Source: Paenibacillus sp. FSL H7-0331
Lineage (GTDB): Bacteria > Bacillota > Bacilli > Paenibacillales > NBRC-103111
NCBI RefSeq assembly: GCF_001956045.1
Contig: NZ_MRTH01000002.1
Span: 310,001 to 374,000 of the forward strand
Reading direction: 5' to 3'
DNA: 64,000 nucleotides
The notes beneath the pieces were generated by a model, which searched no databases, was not told where the DNA came from, and saw nothing but the letters and a program-made list of their open reading frames with translations. How positions within the stretch are numbered: position 1 is the first letter of the stretch; each line of letters opens with the position of its first letter. Position numbers and translations under genes: made by a program. This document shows, piece by piece, positions 41,104 through 48,567 of the stretch.

Positions 41104-42218
41104 TTGAGAATGGAAAAATATCCCTTTTGCAATTTGGTATCATTGTTTTCATGTACACGTTAGGAAGTGCGGTTTTATTGGTGCCTTCCTTACTTGCGAC
41201 TATAGCCAAACAGGATGCATGGATTACTATTCTGATAACGGTTCCTGTAGTACTATTGTTAATTCTAATTTGGACACAACTTGCCCGTATGTTTCCTCAT
41301 GAAAGTGTAATCCAATATACGGAGCACATTTTGGGGAAATGGCTCGGGAAAGTGGTCGGTCTGCTGTATTTGATTTATTTTATGTTTCTTAGCGCACTGG
41401 TGCTTAGAAATGTAGGCGGATTTATTACCACACATGTGCTCATAGAAACACCGATGCAATTTGTCCATATTATATTTATGGTCGCTGTGGTTTATGGTGC
41501 CTATTTGGGACTTGAGGTTTTATCAAGAACCAGTGAAATATTTTTCCCATGGGTACTGTTGATTTATTTTTTGGCAAGTGTACTGTTGATTGGAAATATC
41601 GATTTGGCCAGATTATTACCCATATTACCTGATGGCTGGATGCCACCCATAAAAGCGATGTATCCGCTGCTCGGATTCCCTATGAGCGAATTAGTTATAT
41701 TTTTGCTTCTAATACCATTTGTTAACAGGCAGGACAAGGTGAGGAAGTACTTCAACCTGTTTATGATGATGAATATTGCATTCGGTGCTATTATCGTGTT
41801 GATAACCATATCGGTTTTGGGTGCGGACATTACAGCAAGAAGCACTTTTGCCGTCTTTGACGTAGCCAAAGAAATTGTCATTGGCAAATTTTTATCGCGA
41901 GTTGAGATTATGGTAGGAGGCATCTGGATTATGACCATATTTGTGAAATTATCCTTTTGCTTTTATGTTACCAATCTGGCAATCGCGCAATTTTTCAAAA
42001 TGAAAAGCTATCGTGTAACCATTCTACCATTCGCATTCATCGTGGTTGCTTTATCGATGATCGTTTATAAAGACACAGGTGAATTTTTTTGGTTTTCAAT
42101 GGGAGCTTATCCGATCTACAGCCTGTTTCACGGATTGATTATTCCGTTGCTTTTACTCTGTGTAGCCAAGATGAGGAAATTAAAAGGTAGTGAAGTCGCG
42201 CAGAATTCCGCGAAATAG
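41100..42218 (+). CDS. Germinant receptor B subunit (GerAB/spore germination permease family)
   Basis: This membrane protein of 372 residues has ten predicted helices and belongs to the amino-acid/polyamine transporter-like GerAB family: ISLLQFGIIVFMYTLGSAVLLVPSLLA at the start, YLIYFMFLSALVLRNVGGFI in the middle. In GerA receptors the B subunit carries the germinant-binding pocket. The start ATG 41100 overlaps the D-like stop by 4 nt; an in-frame ATG at 41079 lies inside that gene and is unlikely. It closes the A-C-D-B operon. The germinant cannot be predicted. Confidence 0.93.
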   Translation: MIENGKISLLQFGIIVFMYTLGSAVLLVPSLLATIAKQDAWITILITVPVVLLLILIWTQLARMFPHESVIQYTEHILGKWLGKVVGLLYLIYFMFLSALVLRNVGGFITTHVLIETPMQFVHIIFMVAVVYGAYLGLEVLSRTSEIFFPWVLLIYFLASVLLIGNIDLARLLPILPDGWMPPIKAMYPLLGFPMSELVIFLLLIPFVNRQDKVRKYFNLFMMMNIAFGAIIVLITISVLGADITARSTFAVFDVAKEIVIGKFLSRVEIMVGGIWIMTIFVKLSFCFYVTNLAIAQFFKMKSYRVTILPFAFIVVALSMIVYKDTGEFFWFSMGAYPIYSLFHGLIIPLLLLCVAKMRKLKGSEVAQNSAK

Positions 42219-42260
42219 ATCGAAACACTTTCATCACCCCCTCTCTCGATTCATCATATA

Positions 42261-42290
42261 TTTACAATTTCAATTCATATATGCTATAAT
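42261..42290 (+). promoter_or_regulatory. Promoter of the CDF transporter leader
   Basis: TTTACA (42261-42266) and TATAAT (42285-42290) are 18 nt apart. The transcript would begin near 42297, about 130 nt before the CDF start codon. Confidence 0.65.
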
Positions 42291-42323
42291 GCGAGGATGT
42301 CTTAACTTATAGTGGTGGTTTCT

Positions 42324-42362
42324 GTGAATATCCGAATAACAACAATACGAAAATGTCCTTAA
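42324..42362 (+). CDS. Putative 12-residue leader peptide upstream of the CDF transporter
   Basis: GTG at 42324 opens a short frame encoding MNIRITTIRKCP, with a weak GGTGG site 5 nt upstream. Its TAA (42360-42362) ends exactly on the first base of a terminator stem, the geometry expected for ribosome-controlled attenuation. It contains two Ile-Arg pairs and two Thr codons in a row. It may be chance; there is no direct evidence of translation. Confidence 0.4.
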   Translation: MNIRITTIRKCP

Positions 42363-42392
42363 ACCTTGACCGGAATCGGTCAAGGTTTTTTG
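42362..42392 (+). terminator. Terminator inside the CDF leader (candidate attenuator)
   Basis: AACCTTGACC (42362-42371) pairs perfectly with GGTCAAGGTT (42378-42387), followed by TTTTTG. It lies between the promoter at 42261 and the CDF gene at 42428, so it must be passed for expression. An upstream GGTTT (42317-42321) can pair with AAACC (42361-42365) as a rival structure. Confidence 0.8.
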
Positions 42393-42427
42393 TTTCCTTA
42401 GGGAAAAAGTTCTGGTGGGGGGAATAA

Positions 42428-43333
42428 ATGATGGTGCTGGGTAAGAAGGATGCTTCAATGCTTGCTGTATGGATAAGCTTGATCAGCAATGTGCTGCTCA
42501 CTGTAATGAAGCTATTGGTAGGTCTATTATTTAACAGCCCGGTGTTACTGGCCGATGGGGTCCATAACGCGGGTGATGTTATTGCAACTATAGCTGCGTT
42601 GAGCTCCATGCGTATATCCAAGCAGCCTGCCGATGAAGATCATCCTTATGGACATGGAAAGGCAGAGGTACTCGCTTCTGGCATCGTAGCGGTTATTATG
42701 GGACTAGCTGCTGTGTATATTGGCTTTGAGGCGGTATCTGCTTTTTTTGAAGAGCCCTCACAAGCGAGTATTATCGCCTTAATTGCAGCGGCTCTCTCTT
42801 TAATATGGAAACAGGTCCTATACGTGTATACGATCCGAATTGGTAAACAGACGAATAGCAAAGGGTTAATTGCAACCGCATATGATCATCTTGCTGACGT
42901 ATATGCATCGCTTGCAGCGGTTGTCGGGATCGGTCTCGCATTCATTGGGGAAACGTATCATATTCCTTATTTATCATATGGAGATCCCGCGGCGGGTATC
43001 ATTGTGTCGATATTAGTATTAAAGCTTGCCATTGAAATGTCGCTGGAAACGGTAGGTATTCTGATGGATAAGACTGTAAGTATCGAAAAACTTAATGAAT
43101 ATGCGGCTTTGATCCAGACCATCTCACAAGTGAAACGAATCGACCGCTTGCGCGCCAGAGAACACGGTCACTACATACTCGTGGATGTCAGGGTAAGCAT
43201 TCCGGGTGAATTAAGCATTCAAGAGGGTCATGATATTTCCCGCAAAATTAAAGGTGCCATTATCGATAGCCACAATGATGTGGATGAAGTGTTAATTCAT
43301 TTGAACCCGTGGTACCCAGCAGAATCCAGATAG
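42428..43333 (+). CDS. Cation diffusion facilitator (CDF) metal exporter
   Basis: This 301-residue protein has six membrane helices (about 10-200) and a cytoplasmic ferredoxin-like C-terminal domain (about 210-295, KRIDRLRAREHGHYILVDVRVSIPGELSIQEGHDISRKIKGAI). Metal-site motifs are HNAGD in helix 2 and DHLAD in helix 5. Helix 5 has Asp-x3-Asp in place of the His-x3-Asp of zinc exporters, which would be compatible with manganese or iron. PADEDHPYGHGKAE is a family hallmark. The ATG follows GGTGGGGGG. An attenuator-like leader precedes it. Confidence 0.9.
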   Translation: MMVLGKKDASMLAVWISLISNVLLTVMKLLVGLLFNSPVLLADGVHNAGDVIATIAALSSMRISKQPADEDHPYGHGKAEVLASGIVAVIMGLAAVYIGFEAVSAFFEEPSQASIIALIAAALSLIWKQVLYVYTIRIGKQTNSKGLIATAYDHLADVYASLAAVVGIGLAFIGETYHIPYLSYGDPAAGIIVSILVLKLAIEMSLETVGILMDKTVSIEKLNEYAALIQTISQVKRIDRLRAREHGHYILVDVRVSIPGELSIQEGHDISRKIKGAIIDSHNDVDEVLIHLNPWYPAESR

Positions 43334-43344
43334 GCTGACGTTAT

Positions 43345-43377
43345 TTTCATTATTTTTTCATAGGAATTAGGTATTAT
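43345..43377 (+). promoter_or_regulatory. Response-regulator box plus -10 of the heme membrane protein gene (copy 1)
   Basis: TTTCAT (43345-43350), TATTT, TTTCAT (43356-43361) form an 11-bp-period direct repeat. Exactly 10 nt later comes the -10 box TATTAT (43372-43377). The same arrangement occurs before the FMN_bind operon and the response regulator gene. Confidence 0.8.
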
Positions 43378-43422
43378 AAGAAGCATCAACCATAACCTCT
43401 GCGTTATAGTAGGAGCATACTT

Positions 43423-43974
43423 ATGAAACCAACAGATGAACGTCATTCAAGACCATTAACGTGGATACCGGAAAAAGAACGAGTCTGGTTGTTAGCGGCA
43501 GCAGTTGTGTCCCTATTCATTATGATATGGGGGCTTTGGAGTATGATTCATTTATCTGCTTCTGTGCTGCACAGCAAAAGATTCGAATTTACTTTTAAAA
43601 ATTATGGTTCGAATGCGCGGCTTGCGCTTTTCGTTGTTCTCGCAAACTATGTGCTTATGTTGGTTTTGCAGAAGCGGTTGGTAGATCGTTGGAGCAGCCT
43701 GAAAAAATGGACAATCACACTGTGGCGATCCATTCGGTCTTTGCATACGCCTATTGCCATCATAGCAATCGGATTCATTGTACTTCATGTGGTTGCAGTA
43801 TTCATGTATGGCTTCAAGTATAATTTCAATAACATCAGTGGACTGCTGGCTTTGTTAGCCCTTCTTCCGGTTCCGGTCTCAGGTTTATTCAGATACAAGA
43901 AGTTGGATCGAAAGTGGCATTTGCGATTTGGACTAGCGTTTGCGGTACTATTTCTCATTCATTCTTTTGTATAG
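43423..43974 (+). CDS. Small membrane protein with two H-x13-H helices (ferric-reductase-like bis-heme cytochrome b candidate)
   Basis: This 183-residue protein has four to five helices. Two of them carry His pairs 14 residues apart: H in SLHTPIAIIAIGFIV then LH, and H in KWHLRFGLAFAVLFL then IH. H-x13-H pairs on two helices are the hallmark of ferric reductase/NADPH-oxidase membrane domains that hold two stacked b hemes. There is no FAD or NADPH domain, so electrons must come from or go to a partner. It converges with the RnfD/NqrB-like gene and shares a promoter motif with the FMN_bind operon, which suggests one system. The ATG follows TAGGAGC. Confidence 0.7.
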   Translation: MKPTDERHSRPLTWIPEKERVWLLAAAVVSLFIMIWGLWSMIHLSASVLHSKRFEFTFKNYGSNARLALFVVLANYVLMLVLQKRLVDRWSSLKKWTITLWRSIRSLHTPIAIIAIGFIVLHVVAVFMYGFKYNFNNISGLLALLALLPVPVSGLFRYKKLDRKWHLRFGLAFAVLFLIHSFV

Positions 43975-43977
43975 AAG

Positions 43978-44006
43978 ACCTGGCCATAGGCCAGGTTTTT
44001 ATTTTT
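43978..44006 (+). terminator. Terminator between convergent heme protein and rnfD-like genes
   Basis: ACCTGGCC pairs with GGCCAGGT around ATA, followed by TTTTATTTTT. The T-run serves the plus strand. Confidence 0.88.
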
Positions 44007-44022
44007 AGATAAGGTACTAATC

Positions 44023-44832
44023 TTAACGGTTTCTTACTCTATACAGGCTATACCCCAGATTAGCTACCAGCAGCCCTGCGAGTAAAAAGGACAAGCCTCC
44101 GATCCATACATTCACAACCACACTCGTGATAGCAGCTACCATTCCAAACAGGATCTGCTCACGATATTTGCCGGGTGAGGTCGGTGGATCGCTGAGCATG
44201 AAGAACGAGAGGAACAACACAGCGTTAATAAAAGGGATACGAAAGATATCGTTAACATCGAGCGCATGATAGAACGATATTGCTGTAAATAAGGCAAAGT
44301 ACGTGCCGAGAAAACCGAAAATTAGTGGGAATTTATTCACTTTATTAACGACCAGATAGCCTCCGACAGCAAGAAATACAAGGGTCCATCCTGGAAGTGC
44401 AGATAATCCACCCCACCATTCGTGTCCGCTGGAAAATAACAGCAGGACGGCGAGAAGACCCACCGCGGCAGGATTAAAAATAGGTTTTTTCTTTATACGG
44501 AGTACATGCTTGGAAATAATGGCGATAGCCACTGCTGCAGCTGTGATCAACCAACTGGAAGCGGGGCTTAATACCAACGCGATAATAAGGCCAGTGAGTA
44601 TGGCACCATCTGGTACACGTCTTTTTCGTTTCAGCATGTCCATCAAACCGTAATCCAGTACCCCGGCTGTGCTAACAGCGATCACGATATTCACAATGCC
44701 TTGGAAAGACAACGAGCCGAAGGAAGCGATCCCGGTTAAAGCGAGCAGAATAATCAGTACATAGCCCTTGGGAGTTTTCAAAAAAGGATGTTTTCGATTC
44801 ATCGGTTTATTGTTTTCATGGATTTCACTCAT
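44023..44832 (-). CDS. RnfD/NqrB-like membrane protein
   Basis: This 269-residue integral membrane protein has about ten helices. RnfD/NqrB-family segments include the segment KKKPIFNPAAVGLL and LFLSFFMLSDPPTSP, similar to the IFNPA and ATDPVTSP motifs of the family. RnfD and NqrB carry flavin and conduct electrons through the membrane in Rnf/Nqr complexes, but no RnfA, C, E or G is present here. It is the last gene of FMN_bind-apbE-rnfD, overlapping apbE by 8 nt with GAAGAGG before its ATG. Stand-alone RnfD-like proteins next to FMN_bind and ApbE are known in predicted extracytoplasmic electron-transfer modules. Confidence 0.82.
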   Translation of the reverse strand: MSEIHENNKPMNRKHPFLKTPKGYVLIILLALTGIASFGSLSFQGIVNIVIAVSTAGVLDYGLMDMLKRKRRVPDGAILTGLIIALVLSPASSWLITAAAVAIAIISKHVLRIKKKPIFNPAAVGLLAVLLLFSSGHEWWGGLSALPGWTLVFLAVGGYLVVNKVNKFPLIFGFLGTYFALFTAISFYHALDVNDIFRIPFINAVLFLSFFMLSDPPTSPGKYREQILFGMVAAITSVVVNVWIGGLSFLLAGLLVANLGYSLYRVRNR

Positions 44833-45742
44833 ACCAATACCTCTTCATGTCGTTTGTCATATATAACTGTAAAGAAGAAGTAATCCACAGTCCTTGAAGC
44901 TCTGCTTCGTCTAGCCATTGCCTTCCTAGTTCATATCCCAGCACAAAAGCAGCCGTAGAAGCGCCATCAGCAAGCATTGCGAAGGGGGCGACAACCGTGC
45001 AGCTATACAAATCTTCACGGGAGGCTTGATTAAGAGGATTAATAAGATGGTGGTTCCCACTGTGTTTGCTGATTCGTTCATAGCTCCCCGAGGTGCACAC
45101 TGCCATATCGCTGATGCTTAGGGTACAAATCGTAAGATCCTTTTCAAGGGGATGACGTATCCCTATTCGCCAAGGCTGACGATTCTCATTCGTGCCCCCA
45201 GCATAAATGTCTCCACCCGCATCGATATAAAATCCCTCGAAGCCTTCCAATATTCGTTTGCCTAAATCGATAGCCATACCTTTGGCAATGGCTCCCAGAT
45301 CGAGGACGAGGGGCTTTGACAGCTTCACAGTCCGACGAATTTCATCGATCTCAATATCCTTATAGCTCGCGGCGGGTGTTGCATCCGTTATAGGCAGAGG
45401 GATACTACCATTCAAATAATGACGGGCGAACCCTTTTTCCTCCATAAGTCTTCCTATTGTTGGGTCGAAAACGCCATTCGTCATCTCTGCCAGCTCTATG
45501 GAGAAGCGTATCGCTTCAAACAATAATGGACTAACCGTAACGGCTGAGCCTATATGGTGGCTAATTTTTCTAATCTCGCTGTTCTCATCAAAACGGCTGC
45601 AGGTTGCTTCCACAAAGGTAAACAGATCAAACACCTGATCGATGCTTTGATGCATGAATTGCTCTGAATGGACAGAAACTACTTTTACCGTAATCAGGGT
45701 ATCCATACATATCGCAGTACGCACTACGCTTTTCATCTTCAT
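44825..45742 (-). CDS. apbE: FAD:protein FMN transferase (ApbE family)
   Basis: This 305-residue protein matches ApbE: CMDTLITVKV at the start, LVLDLGAIAKGMAIDLGKRIL, GFYIDAGGDIYAGG and FAMLADGASTAAFVLG, which hold the FAD- and Mg-binding residues. ApbE attaches FMN covalently to a Thr/Ser of target proteins. The preceding FMN_bind gene overlaps it by 4 nt (ATGA) and is the obvious substrate. Most ApbE proteins are lipoproteins facing outward; here no clear signal peptide or lipobox is seen, so its location is uncertain. Confidence 0.92.
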   Translation of the reverse strand: MKMKSVVRTAICMDTLITVKVVSVHSEQFMHQSIDQVFDLFTFVEATCSRFDENSEIRKISHHIGSAVTVSPLLFEAIRFSIELAEMTNGVFDPTIGRLMEEKGFARHYLNGSIPLPITDATPAASYKDIEIDEIRRTVKLSKPLVLDLGAIAKGMAIDLGKRILEGFEGFYIDAGGDIYAGGTNENRQPWRIGIRHPLEKDLTICTLSISDMAVCTSGSYERISKHSGNHHLINPLNQASREDLYSCTVVAPFAMLADGASTAAFVLGYELGRQWLDEAELQGLWITSSLQLYMTNDMKRYWYE

Positions 45743-46269
45743 GACAGCTGCTGTGCTTTATTTAATGCTTGTTGAACAGCTTCGATAAAATCTTTGGAGC
45801 TATTGGTAGCTCTGCTGACAGTATCAATATTGGCACTTTGCTTATCGATGACTTGCTGCGGTAAGCTCTCAATGTAGGTGACGGGGTAACGCGTAGCGCT
45901 GCGAGTAATTTCCACATTGGCGATGCTGCCCTTTTGAATCGTTACCGCCACCTCTACGGTACCAAAACGGTTAGTTCCTGATCCGGTGTAGCTTCCATCC
46001 TTGTATTTGGCGTTCGTACCTGAAGGCTGTACTGCTGTCGGGGTGGAAGGTTTGGGGCTTGAGTTTGAGTTCGAGCTTGAATGTCGCTGCGGCCGATCTA
46101 TAGGTCGAACCTGCTCACTTGAGCTTGAGCTTGTAGCTGAGGTCATGACGGACTCTGTTGGATGCATGGCCTGAAGGCTCTGCGGTTCCGTAACGACATA
46201 ACCAGCTGCATACACAATACCAATTGCTGTAGAACATAATGCTATGAGCTTCTTTCCGATAATAGCCAT
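45739..46269 (-). CDS. Membrane-anchored FMN-binding domain protein
   Basis: This 176-residue protein has an N-terminal membrane anchor (about 7-27, LIALCSTAIGIVYAAGYVV), a long Ser/Pro/Thr-rich linker (about 38-85) and a C-terminal FMN_bind domain (about 88-176; YKDGSYTGSGTNRFGTVEVAVTI). The expected flavinylation site is Thr155 in DTVSRATNSS, which fits the [ST]-x-AT motif modified by ApbE (consensus SGAT; here SRAT). The domain would sit outside the membrane on a flexible tether, ready to shuttle electrons. It is the first gene of the minus-strand operon, with AAAGGA 9 nt before the ATG. Confidence 0.88.
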   Translation of the reverse strand: MAIIGKKLIALCSTAIGIVYAAGYVVTEPQSLQAMHPTESVMTSATSSSSSEQVRPIDRPQRHSSSNSNSSPKPSTPTAVQPSGTNAKYKDGSYTGSGTNRFGTVEVAVTIQKGSIANVEITRSATRYPVTYIESLPQQVIDKQSANIDTVSRATNSSKDFIEAVQQALNKAQQLS

Positions 46270-46315
46270 AGTTGATTTTCCTTTCTTAAGTACCTAAGTA
46301 CGCTCTTATATATTG

Positions 46316-46348
46316 ATCATAGGATAAGTGAATGAAAAAATCATGAAA
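46316..46348 (-). promoter_or_regulatory. Response-regulator box plus -10 of the FMN_bind-apbE-rnfD operon (copy 3)
   Basis: Read on the minus strand: TTTCAT (46348-46343), GATTT, TTTCAT (46337-46332), then exactly 10 nt, then the -10 box TATGAT (46321-46316). The geometry is identical to copies 1 and 2. Confidence 0.8.
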
Positions 46349-46385
46349 GTTTGGCTGCTAGCAAATCGGACAAGTCGTTCTATTT

Positions 46386-46418
46386 CTTCATTATTTTTTC
46401 ATGGAATTTTGCTATGCT
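46386..46418 (+). promoter_or_regulatory. Response-regulator box plus -10 of the two-component operon (copy 2)
   Basis: CTTCAT (46386-46391), TATTT, TTTCAT (46397-46402), 10 nt, then -10 TATGCT (46413-46418). This implies autoregulation of the response regulator. Confidence 0.78.
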
Positions 46419-46456
46419 TATAGTTAACTATAGGAGCGTGAAAGAAGGGCGGGGCC

Positions 46457-47149
46457 ATGAGAATATTACTGGTGGAGGATGACGTCAAGCTCGGCTTTTT
46501 AATTGAATACAAGCTTAAGCATGAAGGCCACCAAGTAGATTGGGCAAAGAACTCGGAGGAAGCTGAATGTTTATTTGCAGCAGAGGCGTACGATCTCTAT
46601 ATCTTGGATTGGATGATTCCGGGGAAAACAGGACTTGAGCTATGTAAGGAGCGGAGGAAGCAGAAGGATAGCACGGCCATACTGATGCTGACTGCACGCG
46701 ATGCTGTCGAGGACAGGGTAAAGGGCTTGGTGGATGGAGCAGACGATTATTTGGTCAAACCGTTTGCTTTTGAAGAGCTGTTTGCCCGTATGACTGCGTT
46801 GGATCGTAGAAAACAGACAAGCGGATACGAAGAAAGCTGCACATCTCATAGTTTGAAGCTAAACTTGCAAACGCAAGAGGCAAGTCGTGATGGGTCCATG
46901 ATCTATTTAACGAAAAGGGAATTTCAGCTGCTATCCTTCCTGATGCGAAACCCCGATCAGGTATTATCCAGGGAGCGAATTTTGAATTATGTGTGGGGAA
47001 CCGAAGCTGATGTGACATTAAATGCGGTAGATGCTACTGTAAAGCTGCTCCGTAAGAAGATCGACGATCCCTACACGAACAAAGTGATTCAAAGCGTTCA
47101 TGGACGGGGCTATCGTTTTTCGGATTCAGGGGCTGTTTCACATGATTAA
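46457..47149 (+). CDS. OmpR/PhoB-family response regulator
   Basis: This 230-residue protein has a receiver domain (about 1-115, LLVEDDVKLG acidic pair, phospho-Asp in LYILDWMIPG, Lys in YLVKPFAF) and a C-terminal winged helix (about 130-225: LTKREFQLLSFLMRNPDQVLSRERILNYVWG, VDATVKLLRKKID, VIQSVHGRGYRF). It is divergent from the FMN_bind operon and overlaps the sensor kinase gene by 8 nt. Three identical promoter boxes with an 11-bp direct repeat, the usual spacing for OmpR-type dimers, point to its regulon. Confidence 0.95.
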   Translation: MRILLVEDDVKLGFLIEYKLKHEGHQVDWAKNSEEAECLFAAEAYDLYILDWMIPGKTGLELCKERRKQKDSTAILMLTARDAVEDRVKGLVDGADDYLVKPFAFEELFARMTALDRRKQTSGYEESCTSHSLKLNLQTQEASRDGSMIYLTKREFQLLSFLMRNPDQVLSRERILNYVWGTEADVTLNAVDATVKLLRKKIDDPYTNKVIQSVHGRGYRFSDSGAVSHD

Positions 47150-48455
47150 AAAAACACGAAGAAATCTCTTTATCATTTATAGTGTGATTATCGGGCTAAT
47201 TCTGATTATAATGGCTGTAACCTTTTACTTGATGCTGTCAGGTGTGCTTGCAAGAGATGAACATACACGACTTGAAGCAGCTTCAGCAAAAGCGCAAATG
47301 GAATGGCAAAGAAGGATGACGAATCCAATCGGCGGTACGAATGACAATAGAGATATGAAGGATAATCGTCCACCACATAAAATGGAATGGGAGTTTTTAC
47401 AAAGCAACCAAGCTGCCGTTGTTACAGATATGAATGGTCAAATCCTGTCGCAATCCTTAGTACGAAATCCATTAGTTACGGAAGGCTACTTAAGAGAAAT
47501 CCAGATTCAGGCTATCAACAATAAGCCTTATGTCCTGCAGCATATAGAGATTGACAACCGAAGCTATGCAGTCATGAGTATGGATATGAACAATCTACGC
47601 GGAATTAGGTTGTACATTGCCGAGGATATCAGCAATCAAAAGCACCTCCTTACAGAAATGCGATGGCTGCTGGGCGGGGTATCGATTCTGCTGCTGGTTG
47701 TGGCCTCGATCCTCGGTTATATTTTGGCTGGACGGGCGATGATTCCAATCACTCGTTCTTATGAGCGGCAAAAAGCCTTTACTGCTGACGCCTCCCATGA
47801 GCTGCGAACGCCGCTTAGCGTGCTGCAAGCATCTATGGAAATATTGGAGGAACAAAAGCAGCAGCTGCCGTCCATTCATCAATTGGTTATGGGACATATG
47901 AAGGATGAAATCCATCGGATGATTCGGCTCACAGAAAATCTGCTGCTGCTGGCTCGAAGTGATTCCGCTATGCAGCTAAGCCAGTTGGAGCTATTCGACC
48001 TTCGTCAAACCATTGTGAGCACAATGGATCGTATGCGGCTTGCCGCACAAGCCAAACAAATCTTTATCGAGGCTCACGTGGACAGCTTGAAAGAAGGCCT
48101 GTCTTACAAAGGGGATGCCGATCAGATCAGTCAGCTGTTATATATCCTTCTCGACAATGCCGTGAAATTTTCAGATGTTGAAGGATCTGTGATTGTGCGT
48201 TCAGAGTCTTACGCCAAAGGGGGAATCGAAATTACGATTGCCGACAGAGGCTGCGGAATCCCGGCGGAAGATATTCCTCATATATTCGAACGGTTTTATA
48301 GGGTTGATAAGGCAAGGTCACGCGAATCTGGAGGAACAGGCCTCGGACTATCGATTGCAGCTCGAGTTGTGCATAATCATGGAGGCGAGTTAACGGTCAA
48401 GAGCTCAGTTGATCAAGGCAGCGTATTTATCATCCGACTCCCTGAAATGGGATGA
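47142..48455 (+). CDS. Membrane sensor histidine kinase
   Basis: This protein of 437 residues has helix 1 (about 9-30, FIIYSVIIGLILIIMAVTFY), an extracytoplasmic sensor of about 135 residues and helix 2 (about 170-192, WLLGGVSILLLVVASILGYILAG). HisKA with phospho-His in [13 protein letters not shown] and HATPase follow (DADQISQLLYILLDNAVKF, DRGCGIPAEDIPHIFERFYR, GGTGLGLSIAA). A frame extends upstream to 47100, but ATG 47142, 10 nt after CAGGGG, gives a normal N-terminus. It partners the preceding response regulator and presumably senses an external redox or metal cue linked to the neighbouring flavin/heme proteins. Confidence 0.93.
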   Translation: MIKKTRRNLFIIYSVIIGLILIIMAVTFYLMLSGVLARDEHTRLEAASAKAQMEWQRRMTNPIGGTNDNRDMKDNRPPHKMEWEFLQSNQAAVVTDMNGQILSQSLVRNPLVTEGYLREIQIQAINNKPYVLQHIEIDNRSYAVMSMDMNNLRGIRLYIAEDISNQKHLLTEMRWLLGGVSILLLVVASILGYILAGRAMIPITRSYERQKAFTADASHELRTPLSVLQASMEILEEQKQQLPSIHQLVMGHMKDEIHRMIRLTENLLLLARSDSAMQLSQLELFDLRQTIVSTMDRMRLAAQAKQIFIEAHVDSLKEGLSYKGDADQISQLLYILLDNAVKFSDVEGSVIVRSESYAKGGIEITIADRGCGIPAEDIPHIFERFYRVDKARSRESGGTGLGLSIAARVVHNHGGELTVKSSVDQGSVFIIRLPEMG

Positions 48456-48567
48456 CTATTCACTCCTTCAGGATACTTTTTCTGACATAAACAATTAGGC
48501 TGAATCATAAACTGTTCTGTTATCAGAGCTAAATGGTTCAGCATTTTTGTGTAGAGGAGTCTGATGC

